A stretch of DNA of 54,667 bases, taken from the NCBI RefSeq assembly GCF_023630175.1, contig NZ_JALLIN010000051.1, positions 1-54,667 on the forward strand. The letters are read 5' to 3'. Source of the DNA: Streptomyces cellostaticus. GTDB lineage: Bacteria > Actinomycetota > Actinomycetes > Streptomycetales > Streptomycetaceae. The notes under the pieces were generated by a model that searched no databases, was not told where the DNA came from, and saw only the letters and a list, made by a program, of their open reading frames with translations. This document shows positions 15,408-23,152 of the stretch, in pieces. The translations under genes were made by a program, and so were the position numbers. How positions within the stretch are numbered: position 1 is the first letter of the stretch; each line of letters starts with the position of its first letter.

Positions 15408-15802
15408 AGGGCACGCTCGTAACTCGCCCAGGCGATGTGCGACTCGTGCAGGGTGACGGTGAGTCCCGCCAGGCCCCTGGCCCCTTCGCCCAGGGCGCCC
15501 TGGTGGACGCGTTCGGCGAGCCGGTCGGCGACGACCTTGGCCAGGAACTCGGTGGACGTGTTGACTCCGTTGAACTCCGGCTCGTTGTCGAGGTTGCGGT
15601 AGTTCAGCTCGGCGACGACGGCGCCCAGTTCCTGGGTGGCCAGGCCGATGTCGACGACGATGTTGTCCTCGTCCAGCTGCTCGCGGCGGAACGTGGCGTC
15701 CACGAGGAAGGTGGCGCCGTGCAGGCGCTGCGCGGGCCCGAACACCTCGCCGCGGAAGCTGTGGGCGATCATGATGTGATCGCGGACGGTGATGCTGAAC
15801 AA
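15404..15802 (-). CDS. 6-pyruvoyltetrahydropterin synthase / QueD homologue with altered active site
   Basis: This T-fold protein has 132 aa. It keeps His14 (IAHSF), His28 (LHGATF), the DIGLATQEL segment that matches the family Asp-containing strand, and the late Glu in LHESHIAWASYE. Two features differ from QueD/PTPS: the second His of the HGH motif is Ala30, so one of three zinc ligands is missing, and no Cys stands before the motif. It therefore probably does not run the standard dihydroneopterin triphosphate reaction. It is the second gene of the minus operon. A homologue in S. coelicolor (SCO6650, from memory) has a crystal structure but no assigned function. Confidence 0.88.
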   Translation of the reverse strand: MFSITVRDHIMIAHSFRGEVFGPAQRLHGATFLVDATFRREQLDEDNIVVDIGLATQELGAVVAELNYRNLDNEPEFNGVNTSTEFLAKVVADRLAERVHQGALGEGARGLAGLTVTLHESHIAWASYERAL

Positions 15803-15915
15803 CGGACGACCCTCCAGGTGCGGCGCGTCTGATACCCCCGGCGGTCACCTGCCGGGGGATTGCCGTGTAGTACGGCTCCTCGCTTCCCCCTGTTCAGCCT
15901 TCGCTCACTCTTTTC

Positions 15916-16929
15916 TCAGGTCAGACCGCTGCCGGCCTGGTCGGGCCGGGCCGCCGGCGGGTAGGTGACGCGGTGGCACAGGGCCGGGATCTCACCGGAG
16001 GCGAGCCGGGGCATCAGCTCCGGCAGCTCCTCGAAGGCGCTCTCGCCGGTGATGAGGGCGTCGAGGGCGGGGTCGGCGAGCAGGTCCAGGGCGAGCGCCA
16101 GCCGTTCGGCGTAGCCCCGGCCGGCGCGGGCGGCCGGGGAGACGGTGCCGACCTGGCTGCTGCGCACGGTGAGCCGGCGGGAGTGGAACGCCTCGCCGAG
16201 CGGCAGCGCGACCCGCCGGTCGCCGTACCAGCTCAGTTCGACCACGGTGCCCTCGGGCGCGAGGAGTTCCAGGGAGCGGGCGAGGCCCTGTTCGGTGGCG
16301 CTGGCGTGCACCACGAGGTCGCAGTCACCGAGAGCGGTGTCGGGCGTGGCGAAGTCGGCGCCGAGCGCGTCGGCGGTCTCGGCGCGGGCCGGGTCCGCGT
16401 CGACGAGCTGCAGCCGTACGCCGGGGAAGCGGGCGAGCAGCGCGGCGACCGAGCATCCGACCATGCCGCCGCCGACCACCGCGATCCGGTCGCCGATCAG
16501 GGGCGCCGCGTCCCACAGGGCGTTCACGGCCGTCTCCACGGTCCCGGCGAGCACGGCCCGCTCGGCGGGCACCCGGTCGGGCACCACGGTCACGGCGTTC
16601 ACCGGAACGACGTAACGGGACTGGTGCGGGTAGAGGCAGAAGACCGTACGGCCGATCAGCTCTCGCGGGCCCTCCTCGACGACGCCGACGTTCAGGTAGC
16701 CGTACTTCACCGGCGCGGGGAAGTCGCCCTCCTGGAACGGCGCCCGCATCAGGGCGTGTTGGGACTCCGGCACTCCACCGCGGAAGACCAGTGTCTCCGT
16801 GCCGCGGCTCACGCCGGAGTACAGCGCGCGGACCAGGACCTCGTCCTCGCCCGGCTCCGTGAGGGTGACGTCGCGCAGCTCACCGGCTCCCGGGGAGCTC
16901 AGCCAGAACGCGCGGGCCGACCGGTTCAT
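15916..16929 (-). CDS. Medium-chain (zinc-type) alcohol dehydrogenase-like oxidoreductase
   Basis: This MDR-family protein has 337 aa. The NAD(P)-binding motif is IAVVGGGMVGCSVAALLA (about residues 148-165), and the N-terminal catalytic domain carries LYSGVSRGTETLVFRGGVP and KYGYLNVGVV. The usual catalytic zinc Cys and the structural four-Cys lobe are not visible, so it is probably zinc-independent, like BchC-type members. ATG 16929 is chosen because AGGAGG lies 6 nt upstream; ATG 16935 would abut the SD. It leads the minus operon, 113 nt before the PTPS homologue, and is divergent from the CDP-alcohol phosphatidyltransferase gene. It probably oxidises or reduces an intermediate of the same pathway. 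Confidence 0.83.
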   Translation of the reverse strand: MNRSARAFWLSSPGAGELRDVTLTEPGEDEVLVRALYSGVSRGTETLVFRGGVPESQHALMRAPFQEGDFPAPVKYGYLNVGVVEEGPRELIGRTVFCLYPHQSRYVVPVNAVTVVPDRVPAERAVLAGTVETAVNALWDAAPLIGDRIAVVGGGMVGCSVAALLARFPGVRLQLVDADPARAETADALGADFATPDTALGDCDLVVHASATEQGLARSLELLAPEGTVVELSWYGDRRVALPLGEAFHSRRLTVRSSQVGTVSPAARAGRGYAERLALALDLLADPALDALITGESAFEELPELMPRLASGEIPALCHRVTYPPAARPDQAGSGLT

Positions 16930-17036
16930 CGGCATCCTCCTGAACGATCGGGAAGTTGTTCACGTACCGAGATGTGCACAGGCCGCGCACAGTACGCGGC
17001 GTTGATCGACTCTGTCACTCGGCCGGAGGGTGTGCG

Positions 17037-17828
17037 GTGGCCCTGAACAACACGTATGACGCGAGGCTCCAGCAGGAGACCGCCGTCGGAGCGGGCGTAC
17101 AGCTCCTGCTGCTCGCCCTGCTCGGCTCGGCGATCGGCATGGGGCCGGCCGGCTGGCTGACGGGGCTGGTGTTCGCGTTCGCGACCTGGGCGGTCCTCTC
17201 CCGCGCCCTGCACCGGTCCCGGCTCAGCTCCTTCGGCCCCGCCAACCGGGTCACGCTCGGCCGGGCCACCCTGGTCGGCGGGGTGACCGCGCTGGTGGCG
17301 GACTCCTTCGAGAGCGCGCCGCCGGTGACACCGCTGGTCGCCCTGACCGCCGTGGCGCTGCTGCTGGACGGCGTGGACGGCAAGGTGGCCCGCCGCACCG
17401 GCACCTCCACCGCGCTCGGCGCCCGCTTCGACATGGAGGTGGACGCGTTCCTGATCCTGGTGCTGAGCGTGTACGTGGCGACGCAGCAGGGCCCTTGGGT
17501 CCTGCTGATCGGCGCGATGCGGTACGCGTTCGTGGCGGCGGCCCGTGTCGCGCCCTGGCTGAACGCCCCACTGCCGCCGTCCTTCGCCCGCAAGACGGTC
17601 GCCGCGCTCCAGGGCATATGCCTGCTGCTGGCCGGGGCCCAGTTGCTGCCGCACCCGGTGAACCTGGCGATCGTGGCGCTGTCGCTGGGCTCGCTGGTGT
17701 GGTCGTTCGGCCGGGACGTGCTGTGGCTGTGGCTGCGGCGCGAGTCGCGGACGGCTGCCGAGGGGGCGGTCGCCGCGGGGGCGGTCGGCGAACCGCTGCT
17801 GCGGGAGCTGGAGCTGGCGGCGCGCTGA
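17037..17828 (+). CDS. CDP-alcohol phosphatidyltransferase family protein
   Basis: This integral membrane enzyme has 263 aa and about six hydrophobic segments. The family signature, with four aspartates and the invariant glycines, is seen from LLLDGVDGKVARR to ARFDMEVDAF (about residues 114-142). Such enzymes join a CDP-activated lipid or alcohol to a second alcohol, giving a phospholipid or related phosphodiester. GTG 17037 follows CGGAGGG by 6 nt. It is divergent from the dehydrogenase gene and at the edge of the pterin-like locus. Together with the UPF0104 protein it suggests that the locus product is attached to a lipid or polyprenol. The substrate alcohol is unknown. Confidence 0.85.
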   Translation: MALNNTYDARLQQETAVGAGVQLLLLALLGSAIGMGPAGWLTGLVFAFATWAVLSRALHRSRLSSFGPANRVTLGRATLVGGVTALVADSFESAPPVTPLVALTAVALLLDGVDGKVARRTGTSTALGARFDMEVDAFLILVLSVYVATQQGPWVLLIGAMRYAFVAAARVAPWLNAPLPPSFARKTVAALQGICLLLAGAQLLPHPVNLAIVALSLGSLVWSFGRDVLWLWLRRESRTAAEGAVAAGAVGEPLLRELELAAR

Positions 17829-17905
17829 GAGGCCCGGGCGGTCCCCGGGAGCCCGGTCCCGGAGGCCGCGGGGAGCCAGGGGGGCGCCTCCGCCGTCCCG
17901 CACCG

Positions 17906-18589
17906 TCAGCCGGCCGGTGCGGGACGGCGGAGGCGTCCGTCGTGGACCTCGGCCGTCCGGTCGGCTGCGGTCAGGTGGGTGCTGTCGTGGGTGACCAGGA
18001 CCGTGGCGGTGGCCCGCTGGTGGGTGAGCCGGGTGATCAGCTCGATGACGGCGGCGCCGCGTTCGTGGTCGAGGGCGCTGGTCGGTTCGTCGACCAGCAG
18101 GACGGTGGGGTCGTTCATCAGGGCCCGGGCGATGTTGACGCGCTGGCGCTGGCCGCCGGAGAGCTGGTGGGGGCGGCGGTGGGCCCGGTCCGCGAGGCCG
18201 ACCGCGTCGAGGAGTTCGAGGGCCCGGCCGCGGGCCCTGCGGGCGCTCCGGCCGTCGATCCGGGCCATGACCTGGAGCTGTTCGGCGGCGGTGAGGGAGG
18301 GCAGCAGGTTGGGCTGCTGGAAGACGATGCCGATCCGGTGCCGGCGCAGCTCGGTCAGTTCGCCGCGGCTCAGCCCGGTGGTGGGGGTGCCGTCGATCGT
18401 GACGGTCCCGGCGTCGGGGGTGATGAGGGTGGCGGCGACGGCCAGAAGGCTGGACTTGCCCGAGCCGGAGGGGCCGACGACGGCCGTGAGAGTGCCCTTG
18501 GGGATCTGGAGCGAGACCCGGTCGAGGGCGGTCAGCCGGGTCTCGCCGTCCGCGTAGGTGAGGGTGATGTCGGTCAGCTCGAGGCTCAT
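17906..18589 (-). CDS. ABC transporter ATP-binding protein (MacB/LolD type)
   Basis: This 227-aa ATPase has Walker A GPSGSGKSS (about residues 39-47), Q-loop FQQPNLLPSL, signature LSGGQRQRVNIARAL (about 140-154), Walker B VLLVDEPTSALD and H-loop VTHD. The close match to LolD/MacB ATPases agrees with the FtsX-like permease encoded just upstream, whose stop overlaps this start (ATGA). The pair forms an exporter or mechanotransmission complex for envelope stress or antimicrobial peptides. The two-component system at 19990-21929 is divergent from the pair, an arrangement typical of BceAB-like systems in Actinobacteria. Co-regulation is inferred. Confidence 0.92.
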   Translation of the reverse strand: MSLELTDITLTYADGETRLTALDRVSLQIPKGTLTAVVGPSGSGKSSLLAVAATLITPDAGTVTIDGTPTTGLSRGELTELRRHRIGIVFQQPNLLPSLTAAEQLQVMARIDGRSARRARGRALELLDAVGLADRAHRRPHQLSGGQRQRVNIARALMNDPTVLLVDEPTSALDHERGAAVIELITRLTHQRATATVLVTHDSTHLTAADRTAEVHDGRLRRPAPAG

Positions 18590-19707
18590 CGGGCGCTCCC
18601 CAGGGCGGTCAGCGGGTCGACGGAGGTGATGCGGCGGATGGACAGGCCGGCGCCGAGGGTGCCGAGCAGGACCATCACCGCGGCCGGCAGCAGCACCGTG
18701 CCGGGGCTGAGCAGGAACGGTACGTCCGAGCCGGTCACGAGGACGCCGACGGCGGCGGCGATGCCGCTGCCGGCCAGGGTGCCGCCGACGAGCAGGACGA
18801 CGGCCTGGCCGAGGGCGTCCCTGAGCAGGCTCGCGGTGGAGGCCCCGAGCGCCTTGAGGACGGCGACGTCGCCGCCGCGCTGGATGGTCCACACGGTGAA
18901 GAAGGCCCCGATGACGAGAGCCGAGATGGCGAACAGGAAACCGCGCATGAGCTGCAGGGAGCCGTTCTCCGAGGTGTAGGAGCCGATCGCGGACAGCGAG
19001 TCCCCGGTGGTGACGGTCCTGGTGCCGGTCCGCCGGTCGGTCTCCGTCGTCCCGGCCCCGGAGGTGGTGCGCAGGGCGATGACGGTGGCGGTGGGGCCGT
19101 CGGACCGGTCCGTGGGCGGTGCGACGCGCCGCCAGGTGTCCAGGCTGGTCCAGACGACCGGGGTGTGGCTGAAGGAGGCGTCGCCCCGGACGGCGGCGAC
19201 GGTCAGCCGGTGCCCGGCCAGGTTGAGGGCGCCGCCGGTCACGAGCCCCAGCTCGTCGGCGGCCGTGGTGGACAGCACCGCGGAACGCGCGTCGATCCGC
19301 CCGCCGTCCGGGGCGAGCGAGGATCCGGGCTCGACACCGAACGCGGAGACGGCGGTGCTGCGGGCCCCGGCGGTGGCCCGGGTCGTGGTGATCCCCAGCG
19401 GTTCGGCCCGCTCGACGCCGGGCGCCTCGGCCCACTGCCGCCACTGGCGTGCGGTGACGGTCGAGTCGGAGTAGGACAGGGCCTGTCCGCCGGTGGGTGC
19501 CTGGAACGCGATCCGGTCCGCCGGCAGCCCGGTGATCGCGGAGACGTTCTGCCTGCCGAGTCCGGCCGTCAGCCCGGACAGCAGCCCGACCAGCAGGGTG
19601 ATCAGCACGATGACGGTTCCCATCAGGGCGAAGCGCCCCTTGGCGAACCTCAGGTCTCTCCAGGCGACGAACACGGGGTGGCCTGTCCTCTCGGTCGGCG
19701 TCGGCAT
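18586..19707 (-). CDS. ABC transporter permease, FtsX/MacB domain
   Basis: This 373-aa membrane protein has one N-terminal membrane helix (GTVIVLITLLVGLLSGLTAG, about residues 28-47), a large extracytoplasmic domain of about 200 residues and three C-terminal helices (FLFAISALVIGAFFTVWTI, then VVLLVGGTLAGSGIAAAVG and a last one). That is the type VII/FtsX layout. The segment VAVLKALGAS is the typical coupling helix that contacts the ATPase. ATG 19707 has a usable upstream purine run. It is the first gene of the minus operon. It probably removes a toxic lipophilic compound or peptide from the membrane, or passes conformational signals; the substrate is unknown. Confidence 0.88.
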   Translation of the reverse strand: MPTPTERTGHPVFVAWRDLRFAKGRFALMGTVIVLITLLVGLLSGLTAGLGRQNVSAITGLPADRIAFQAPTGGQALSYSDSTVTARQWRQWAEAPGVERAEPLGITTTRATAGARSTAVSAFGVEPGSSLAPDGGRIDARSAVLSTTAADELGLVTGGALNLAGHRLTVAAVRGDASFSHTPVVWTSLDTWRRVAPPTDRSDGPTATVIALRTTSGAGTTETDRRTGTRTVTTGDSLSAIGSYTSENGSLQLMRGFLFAISALVIGAFFTVWTIQRGGDVAVLKALGASTASLLRDALGQAVVLLVGGTLAGSGIAAAVGVLVTGSDVPFLLSPGTVLLPAAVMVLLGTLGAGLSIRRITSVDPLTALGSAR

Positions 19708-19760
19708 CGGTGGCCGACGGACGGTCGACACACGGTCGAGGTGGGGTCGACAGCCGGTCG

Positions 19761-19848
19761 CACCGGTGGTCGCCGGCCGGCACACCGGTGGTCGCCGGCG
19801 GGGCGGTCGACGGGTTGGTCGGATCGGCGGTCGACGGGTTGGTCGGAT
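19761..19848. repeat. Two short direct-repeat pairs in the ABC / two-component intergenic region
   Basis: CACCGGTGGTCGCCGGC occurs at 19761-19777 and 19783-19799. CGGTCGACGGGTTGGTCGG occurs at 19804-19822 and 19828-19846 with a 24-bp period. Both lie upstream of the permease gene and before the kinase promoter. They may be stacked binding sites for the response regulator or a slippage product. Confidence 0.65.
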
Positions 19849-19974
19849 CGGTCGGACCCCACCGTCGCCGACGGCCGCCCGGCCGGGCATCTGGCGGGAG
19901 ACCGTATTCACCGGCCGGAAAGGCGGCGTCCGGGTTGTAACTTTCGATGGAGGCCACCAGGGGGTCCGGCTCCG

Positions 19975-19980
19975 TAGCCT
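19975..19980 (+). promoter_or_regulatory. -10 box of a probable leaderless promoter for the sensor kinase
   Basis: TAGCCT ends 9 nt before GTG 19990, and no SD is seen, so the kinase mRNA probably starts at its GTG. Confidence 0.45.
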
Positions 19981-19989
19981 GGACGCACT

Positions 19990-21225
19990 GTGAACTCCTC
20001 TCCCCCCGCCGCCCCGATCCCGACCAGCCGGGTCCTGGCCTGGTGTCTGCACCTGCTGATCGCCGGCCTGCTCGCGCTGGCCGCCGGGCGGGTCGTGACC
20101 GACGGCGGGCCGCATCCCGGGGCGACCGTCGCCGCCGCCGTGGCCTGCGGCCTCGTCTACGCGGCCGGCCCGCTGCTGCCCGGTGTACGCCGCTCACGCC
20201 GGCCGGCGACGGTGTGGCTGGCCTGCCTCGGCGCCGTATGGCTGGTGCTGCTGGCCCTGTCCGCCGACGGCGTCTGGCTGGCCTTCCCGCTGTACTTCCT
20301 CCAGCTCCACCTGCTGCCGCGGTGGACCGCGCTGACGGCGGTCGCCGCGACGGCACTCGCGGCGATCACCGCCTTCGCGGCCCATCAGCACGCCTTCAGC
20401 GTCGCCATGGTGATCGGCCCGGCGCTGGGCGCCGCCGTGGCCGTCGCGGTGGTGTGGGGGTACCAGGCCCTGTACCGGGAGAGCGAGCGGCGCCGTCGGC
20501 TGATCGAGGAACTGACCGCCACTCGCGCCGACCTGGCCAGGGCCCAGCACACCGCCGGAGTGCTCGCCGAACGCGAACGCCTGGCCCGTGAGATCCACGA
20601 CACCCTGGCCCAGGGCCTGTCCAGCATCCAGCTCCTGCTGCGCGCCGCCGAACGCGCGCTGCCGGAGCGGCCCGGGGCCGCCGCCCGCCATGTGGACCAG
20701 GCCCGTCAGGCCGCCGTGGACAACCTCGCCGAGGCCCGCCGCTTCGTCGCCGCCCTCACCCCGCCGGCCCTGGAGGGCGGCACACTGGCCGACGCGCTGG
20801 AACGCCTGTGCGCGACGACCTCCGCCCGCCATCCCCTCACGGTCCGCTTCCACCTCACCGGCGCCCCGGTCGCCCTGCCCACCGCCCACGAGGTGGCCCT
20901 CCTGCGGATCACCCAGTCCGCGCTGGCCAACACCGTCCGGCACGCCGCCGCGAGCACCGCGGACGTCACCCTCACCCACCTCGACGACCAGGTCCGCGTG
21001 GACGTCGCCGACGACGGCACCGGATTCGACCCCGCTCTGCCGCCACCCTCCGACCCGGACGGCGGCGGCTTCGGCCTCGCCGCGATGCGCGCCCGTATGA
21101 ACGCACTGGGCGGCACCCTCACCGTCGACTCCTCCCCCGGCGGGGGTACGTCGCTGTCCGCCCGGCTCCCCCTGAACCCGCGCGCGCAGGCGCCCGAACC
21201 CGGCGAACCCGAGGCCCACCGATGA
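19990..21225 (+). CDS. NarL-type sensor histidine kinase (HisKA_3)
   Basis: This 411-aa membrane kinase has about five hydrophobic segments in residues 15-155, with no large sensor domain. A short coiled coil follows (LIEELTATRADLARAQ), then the H-box ERLAREIHDTLAQGL with the phosphorylated His203. The HATPase_c domain has NTVRHAAAST (N box) and VADDGTGFDP (G1), with a second glycine-rich box in GGGFGLAAMRAR. The intramembrane-sensing layout is common for kinases that detect antibiotics or envelope damage through an ABC exporter. Its stop overlaps the response-regulator start (ATGA). The divergent ABC exporter is the probable partner or target. Confidence 0.9.
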   Translation: MNSSPPAAPIPTSRVLAWCLHLLIAGLLALAAGRVVTDGGPHPGATVAAAVACGLVYAAGPLLPGVRRSRRPATVWLACLGAVWLVLLALSADGVWLAFPLYFLQLHLLPRWTALTAVAATALAAITAFAAHQHAFSVAMVIGPALGAAVAVAVVWGYQALYRESERRRRLIEELTATRADLARAQHTAGVLAERERLAREIHDTLAQGLSSIQLLLRAAERALPERPGAAARHVDQARQAAVDNLAEARRFVAALTPPALEGGTLADALERLCATTSARHPLTVRFHLTGAPVALPTAHEVALLRITQSALANTVRHAAASTADVTLTHLDDQVRVDVADDGTGFDPALPPPSDPDGGGFGLAAMRARMNALGGTLTVDSSPGGGTSLSARLPLNPRAQAPEPGEPEAHR

Positions 21226-21929
21226 CCGACCACCCGAGCCCGGACGCTCCCGGCGATCCCGCCCCGGACGCAGCCGGCGACTCCGGCCCCGCCACGCACG
21301 GCGCCCCCGTCCGACTGCTGCTGGCCGACGACCACCCGGTGGTCCGGGCGGGGCTGCGCGCCGTGCTGGAGACCGAGCCCGGCATCGTCGTGACGGCCGA
21401 GGCGGCCACGGCCGAGGACGCGGTCCGCCGTGCCGCCGAGGGCGACGTCGACGTCGTCCTGATGGACCTGCAGTTCGGCGGCGGAATGGGCGGCGCCGAG
21501 GCCACCGCCCTCATCACCGCCCGGCCGGGCGCCCCGCGGGTCCTGATCGTCACCACCTACGACTCCGACGCGGACACGCTGCCCGCCATCGAGGCGGGCG
21601 CCACCGGCTACCTCCTGAAGGACGCGCATCCCGAGGAACTGGCGGCTGCGGTGCGCACGGCCGCCGCCGGCCGCACCGCGCTGGCCCCGGCCGTCGCCGA
21701 CCGCCTGATGAACCGGCTGCGCACCCCCGCCGTCGCGCTGACCCGGCGCGAGACGGAGGTCCTGACCCTGGTCGCGCAGGGCCTCTCCAACCAGGCGATC
21801 GGCCGACGGCTCCACCTCACCGAGGGCACCGTCAAGTCCCACCTGGCCCGCACCTACACCAAGCTCGGCGTCGACTCCCGCACGGCCGCCGTAGCCGTGG
21901 CGACGGACCTGGGCCTGATCCGCCGCTGA
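21222..21929 (+). CDS. NarL/FixJ-family response regulator
   Basis: This 235-aa cytosolic transcription factor has a receiver domain from about residue 30, with acidic pocket LLADDHPVV, phospho-acceptor Asp82 in VVLMDLQF and Lys in GYLLKDAHPE. A LuxR-type HTH (LTRRETEVLTLVAQGLSNQ, then LTEGTVKSHL) fills residues 175-230. The first 29 residues are Pro/Asp/Gly-rich and not part of the fold. It is translationally coupled to the kinase. It likely activates the divergent ABC exporter; the direct repeats at 19761-19848 are candidate sites. Confidence 0.92.
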   Translation: MTDHPSPDAPGDPAPDAAGDSGPATHGAPVRLLLADDHPVVRAGLRAVLETEPGIVVTAEAATAEDAVRRAAEGDVDVVLMDLQFGGGMGGAEATALITARPGAPRVLIVTTYDSDADTLPAIEAGATGYLLKDAHPEELAAAVRTAAAGRTALAPAVADRLMNRLRTPAVALTRRETEVLTLVAQGLSNQAIGRRLHLTEGTVKSHLARTYTKLGVDSRTAAVAVATDLGLIRR

Positions 21930-21973
21930 CCCGAAGCGGCTCGGGTGCCTCGACCCGCGGTCCGCGGCTCGTG

Positions 21974-22023
21974 CCGTGACCGGGAAGGTTCACCGGCTTT
22001 CCGGCCCACCTTCCCGGTCACGG
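21974..22023. terminator. Strong bidirectional terminator between convergent genes
   Basis: A perfect 16-bp stem (21974-21989 with 22008-22023) has an inner CCGG-CTTT-CCGG hairpin in its loop. The right arm contains the stop codon of the convergent ycnI-like gene. Confidence 0.85.
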
Positions 22024-22785
22024 CTGGGCGTCCGACCTCGGGGAACGCCCCCGCACGATGGCGAAGGCGGCCGCGGCCAGCCCCAGCGCTCCCACGACGA
22101 GCCCACCGATGCCCAGTCCCCGGGCGGTACCGTCGTTCCCGTCGGCCGCCGCCTCGACGCTGCCGCCGTCCCCGCTCTTCGCCGACACGGGGGCGGCGTC
22201 CTCGCCGCGCCCCTGCGTCAGCGTGAGCGTGGGCGCAGGATCCTGCGCCTCCTCCCCGCTGCCGGGCGTCTCGATCCACCGGACGATTTTGCCGTCGGAG
22301 TAGGTCTGCAGCGTCTTGAAGACCAACTGCCCGGTGTCGTCCGGCAGTGCGCCGAAGGCGACGTCGAAGTCCGCGTACTCCCCCGCCCCGATCTTCCCGC
22401 CGGTCCAGGTGATCTGGGAGACGGCCTCCGTGATGGTCCCGTCATCGGTCTTCACGGGCGTCTTCAGCTTGGTGGTGGTCACCTTCGGCTTCCACCCGTC
22501 CTGCGGGTGGACGAGAACCCCGAGGACGGGATGGTCGGTCGGCAGGAAGACCTGCACCTTGCTGGTGGCGGCACCGGCCTCCTCGTTGGGCACCCGGAAC
22601 GTCAGCACGCCGTCCGTGGCGCCCTTGGCATAGCTCTCCGGATGGACGGTGACGTGCGCGGACGCGACACCGGCCGCGGCGAGGACCCCGAAGGCGCTGA
22701 GGGCGACGAGGGCACCGGCCCGGGGCAGGACGGCGCGGCGCGCGGACGTGGGGGACGTGACTGAGTGGATCTCCGTAGCGCTCAT
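22018..22785 (-). CDS. YcnI-family (DUF1775) copper-binding exported protein
   Basis: This 255-aa secreted or membrane-anchored protein has a signal peptide of about 41 residues ending ASA|HVTVHPES. Cleavage would leave His as the first mature residue, as needed for the mono-histidine copper site of the YcnI domain. The domain runs to about residue 185 (VPNEEAG, VQVFLPTDHPV, WTGGKI, FKTLQTYSDGKIVRWIE). A low-complexity linker and one C-terminal membrane helix (GGLVVGALGLAAAAFAIV) follow, then a short basic tail. It is thought to bind Cu(II) outside the cell. ATG 22785 has an AAGGA SD. It is not next to YcnJ/CopC-CopD genes here, which is unusual. Confidence 0.88.
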   Translation of the reverse strand: MSATEIHSVTSPTSARRAVLPRAGALVALSAFGVLAAAGVASAHVTVHPESYAKGATDGVLTFRVPNEEAGAATSKVQVFLPTDHPVLGVLVHPQDGWKPKVTTTKLKTPVKTDDGTITEAVSQITWTGGKIGAGEYADFDVAFGALPDDTGQLVFKTLQTYSDGKIVRWIETPGSGEEAQDPAPTLTLTQGRGEDAAPVSAKSGDGGSVEAAADGNDGTARGLGIGGLVVGALGLAAAAFAIVRGRSPRSDAQP

Positions 22786-23152
22786 GGTGAGGGATCCTTC
22801 CATGCCGGAAGGTACGTGCCGCATCGAAGTCCGGTTCAGCCGGCGCCGGAGAGGCGGTACGGGCCCGGCCGCCTGTCCGGGGGCGCAACTTCTCCACCCG
22901 TGCGTGCAACCTTCCGCGCACCTGGAAGGTCGACGTCTGCATGCTTGCCGGAACCGGCCTCCGTCTGCCCCGCACCGCTCAGACAGACCTGCGCCACGGC
23001 TCGCGCACCTGGCGCGCGACGGCCGCACAGCCCGTGAGTGCGGCATTCCACGGTTTCCAGGCACGTCGGGCAGTTCGGCGATGGTCTTCGAACTGGTCGA
23101 GTCGGCCCAGGCCCGCCGGCGGGCCGTGAACGCGCCCGCCTTTGGCTTGGCG
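22786..23152. other. Gap between ycnI-like and L,D-transpeptidase genes
   Basis: No gene is supported on either strand. It should hold the ycnI-like promoter, although no good -35/-10 pair was recognised, and it contains the palindromic terminator of the transpeptidase gene at 23110-23125. Confidence 0.5.
23110..23125 (-). terminator. Palindrome after the L,D-transpeptidase gene
   Basis: GGCCCGCCGGCGGGCC is a perfect 16-bp palindrome 27 nt downstream of the minus-strand stop. The loop would be minimal, so the real hairpin may use shorter arms. Confidence 0.45.

Noticed and set aside
19761..19848. Repeat pairs considered as a CRISPR array
   Set aside because: Only two copies of each, unequal in sequence, spacers of 5 bp, and no cas genes.
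17906..20356. 816-aa minus-strand frame containing the ABC ATPase
   Set aside because: Only the last 227 residues are the ATPase. The rest overlaps the permease gene in another frame and is Arg/Pro-rich noise.
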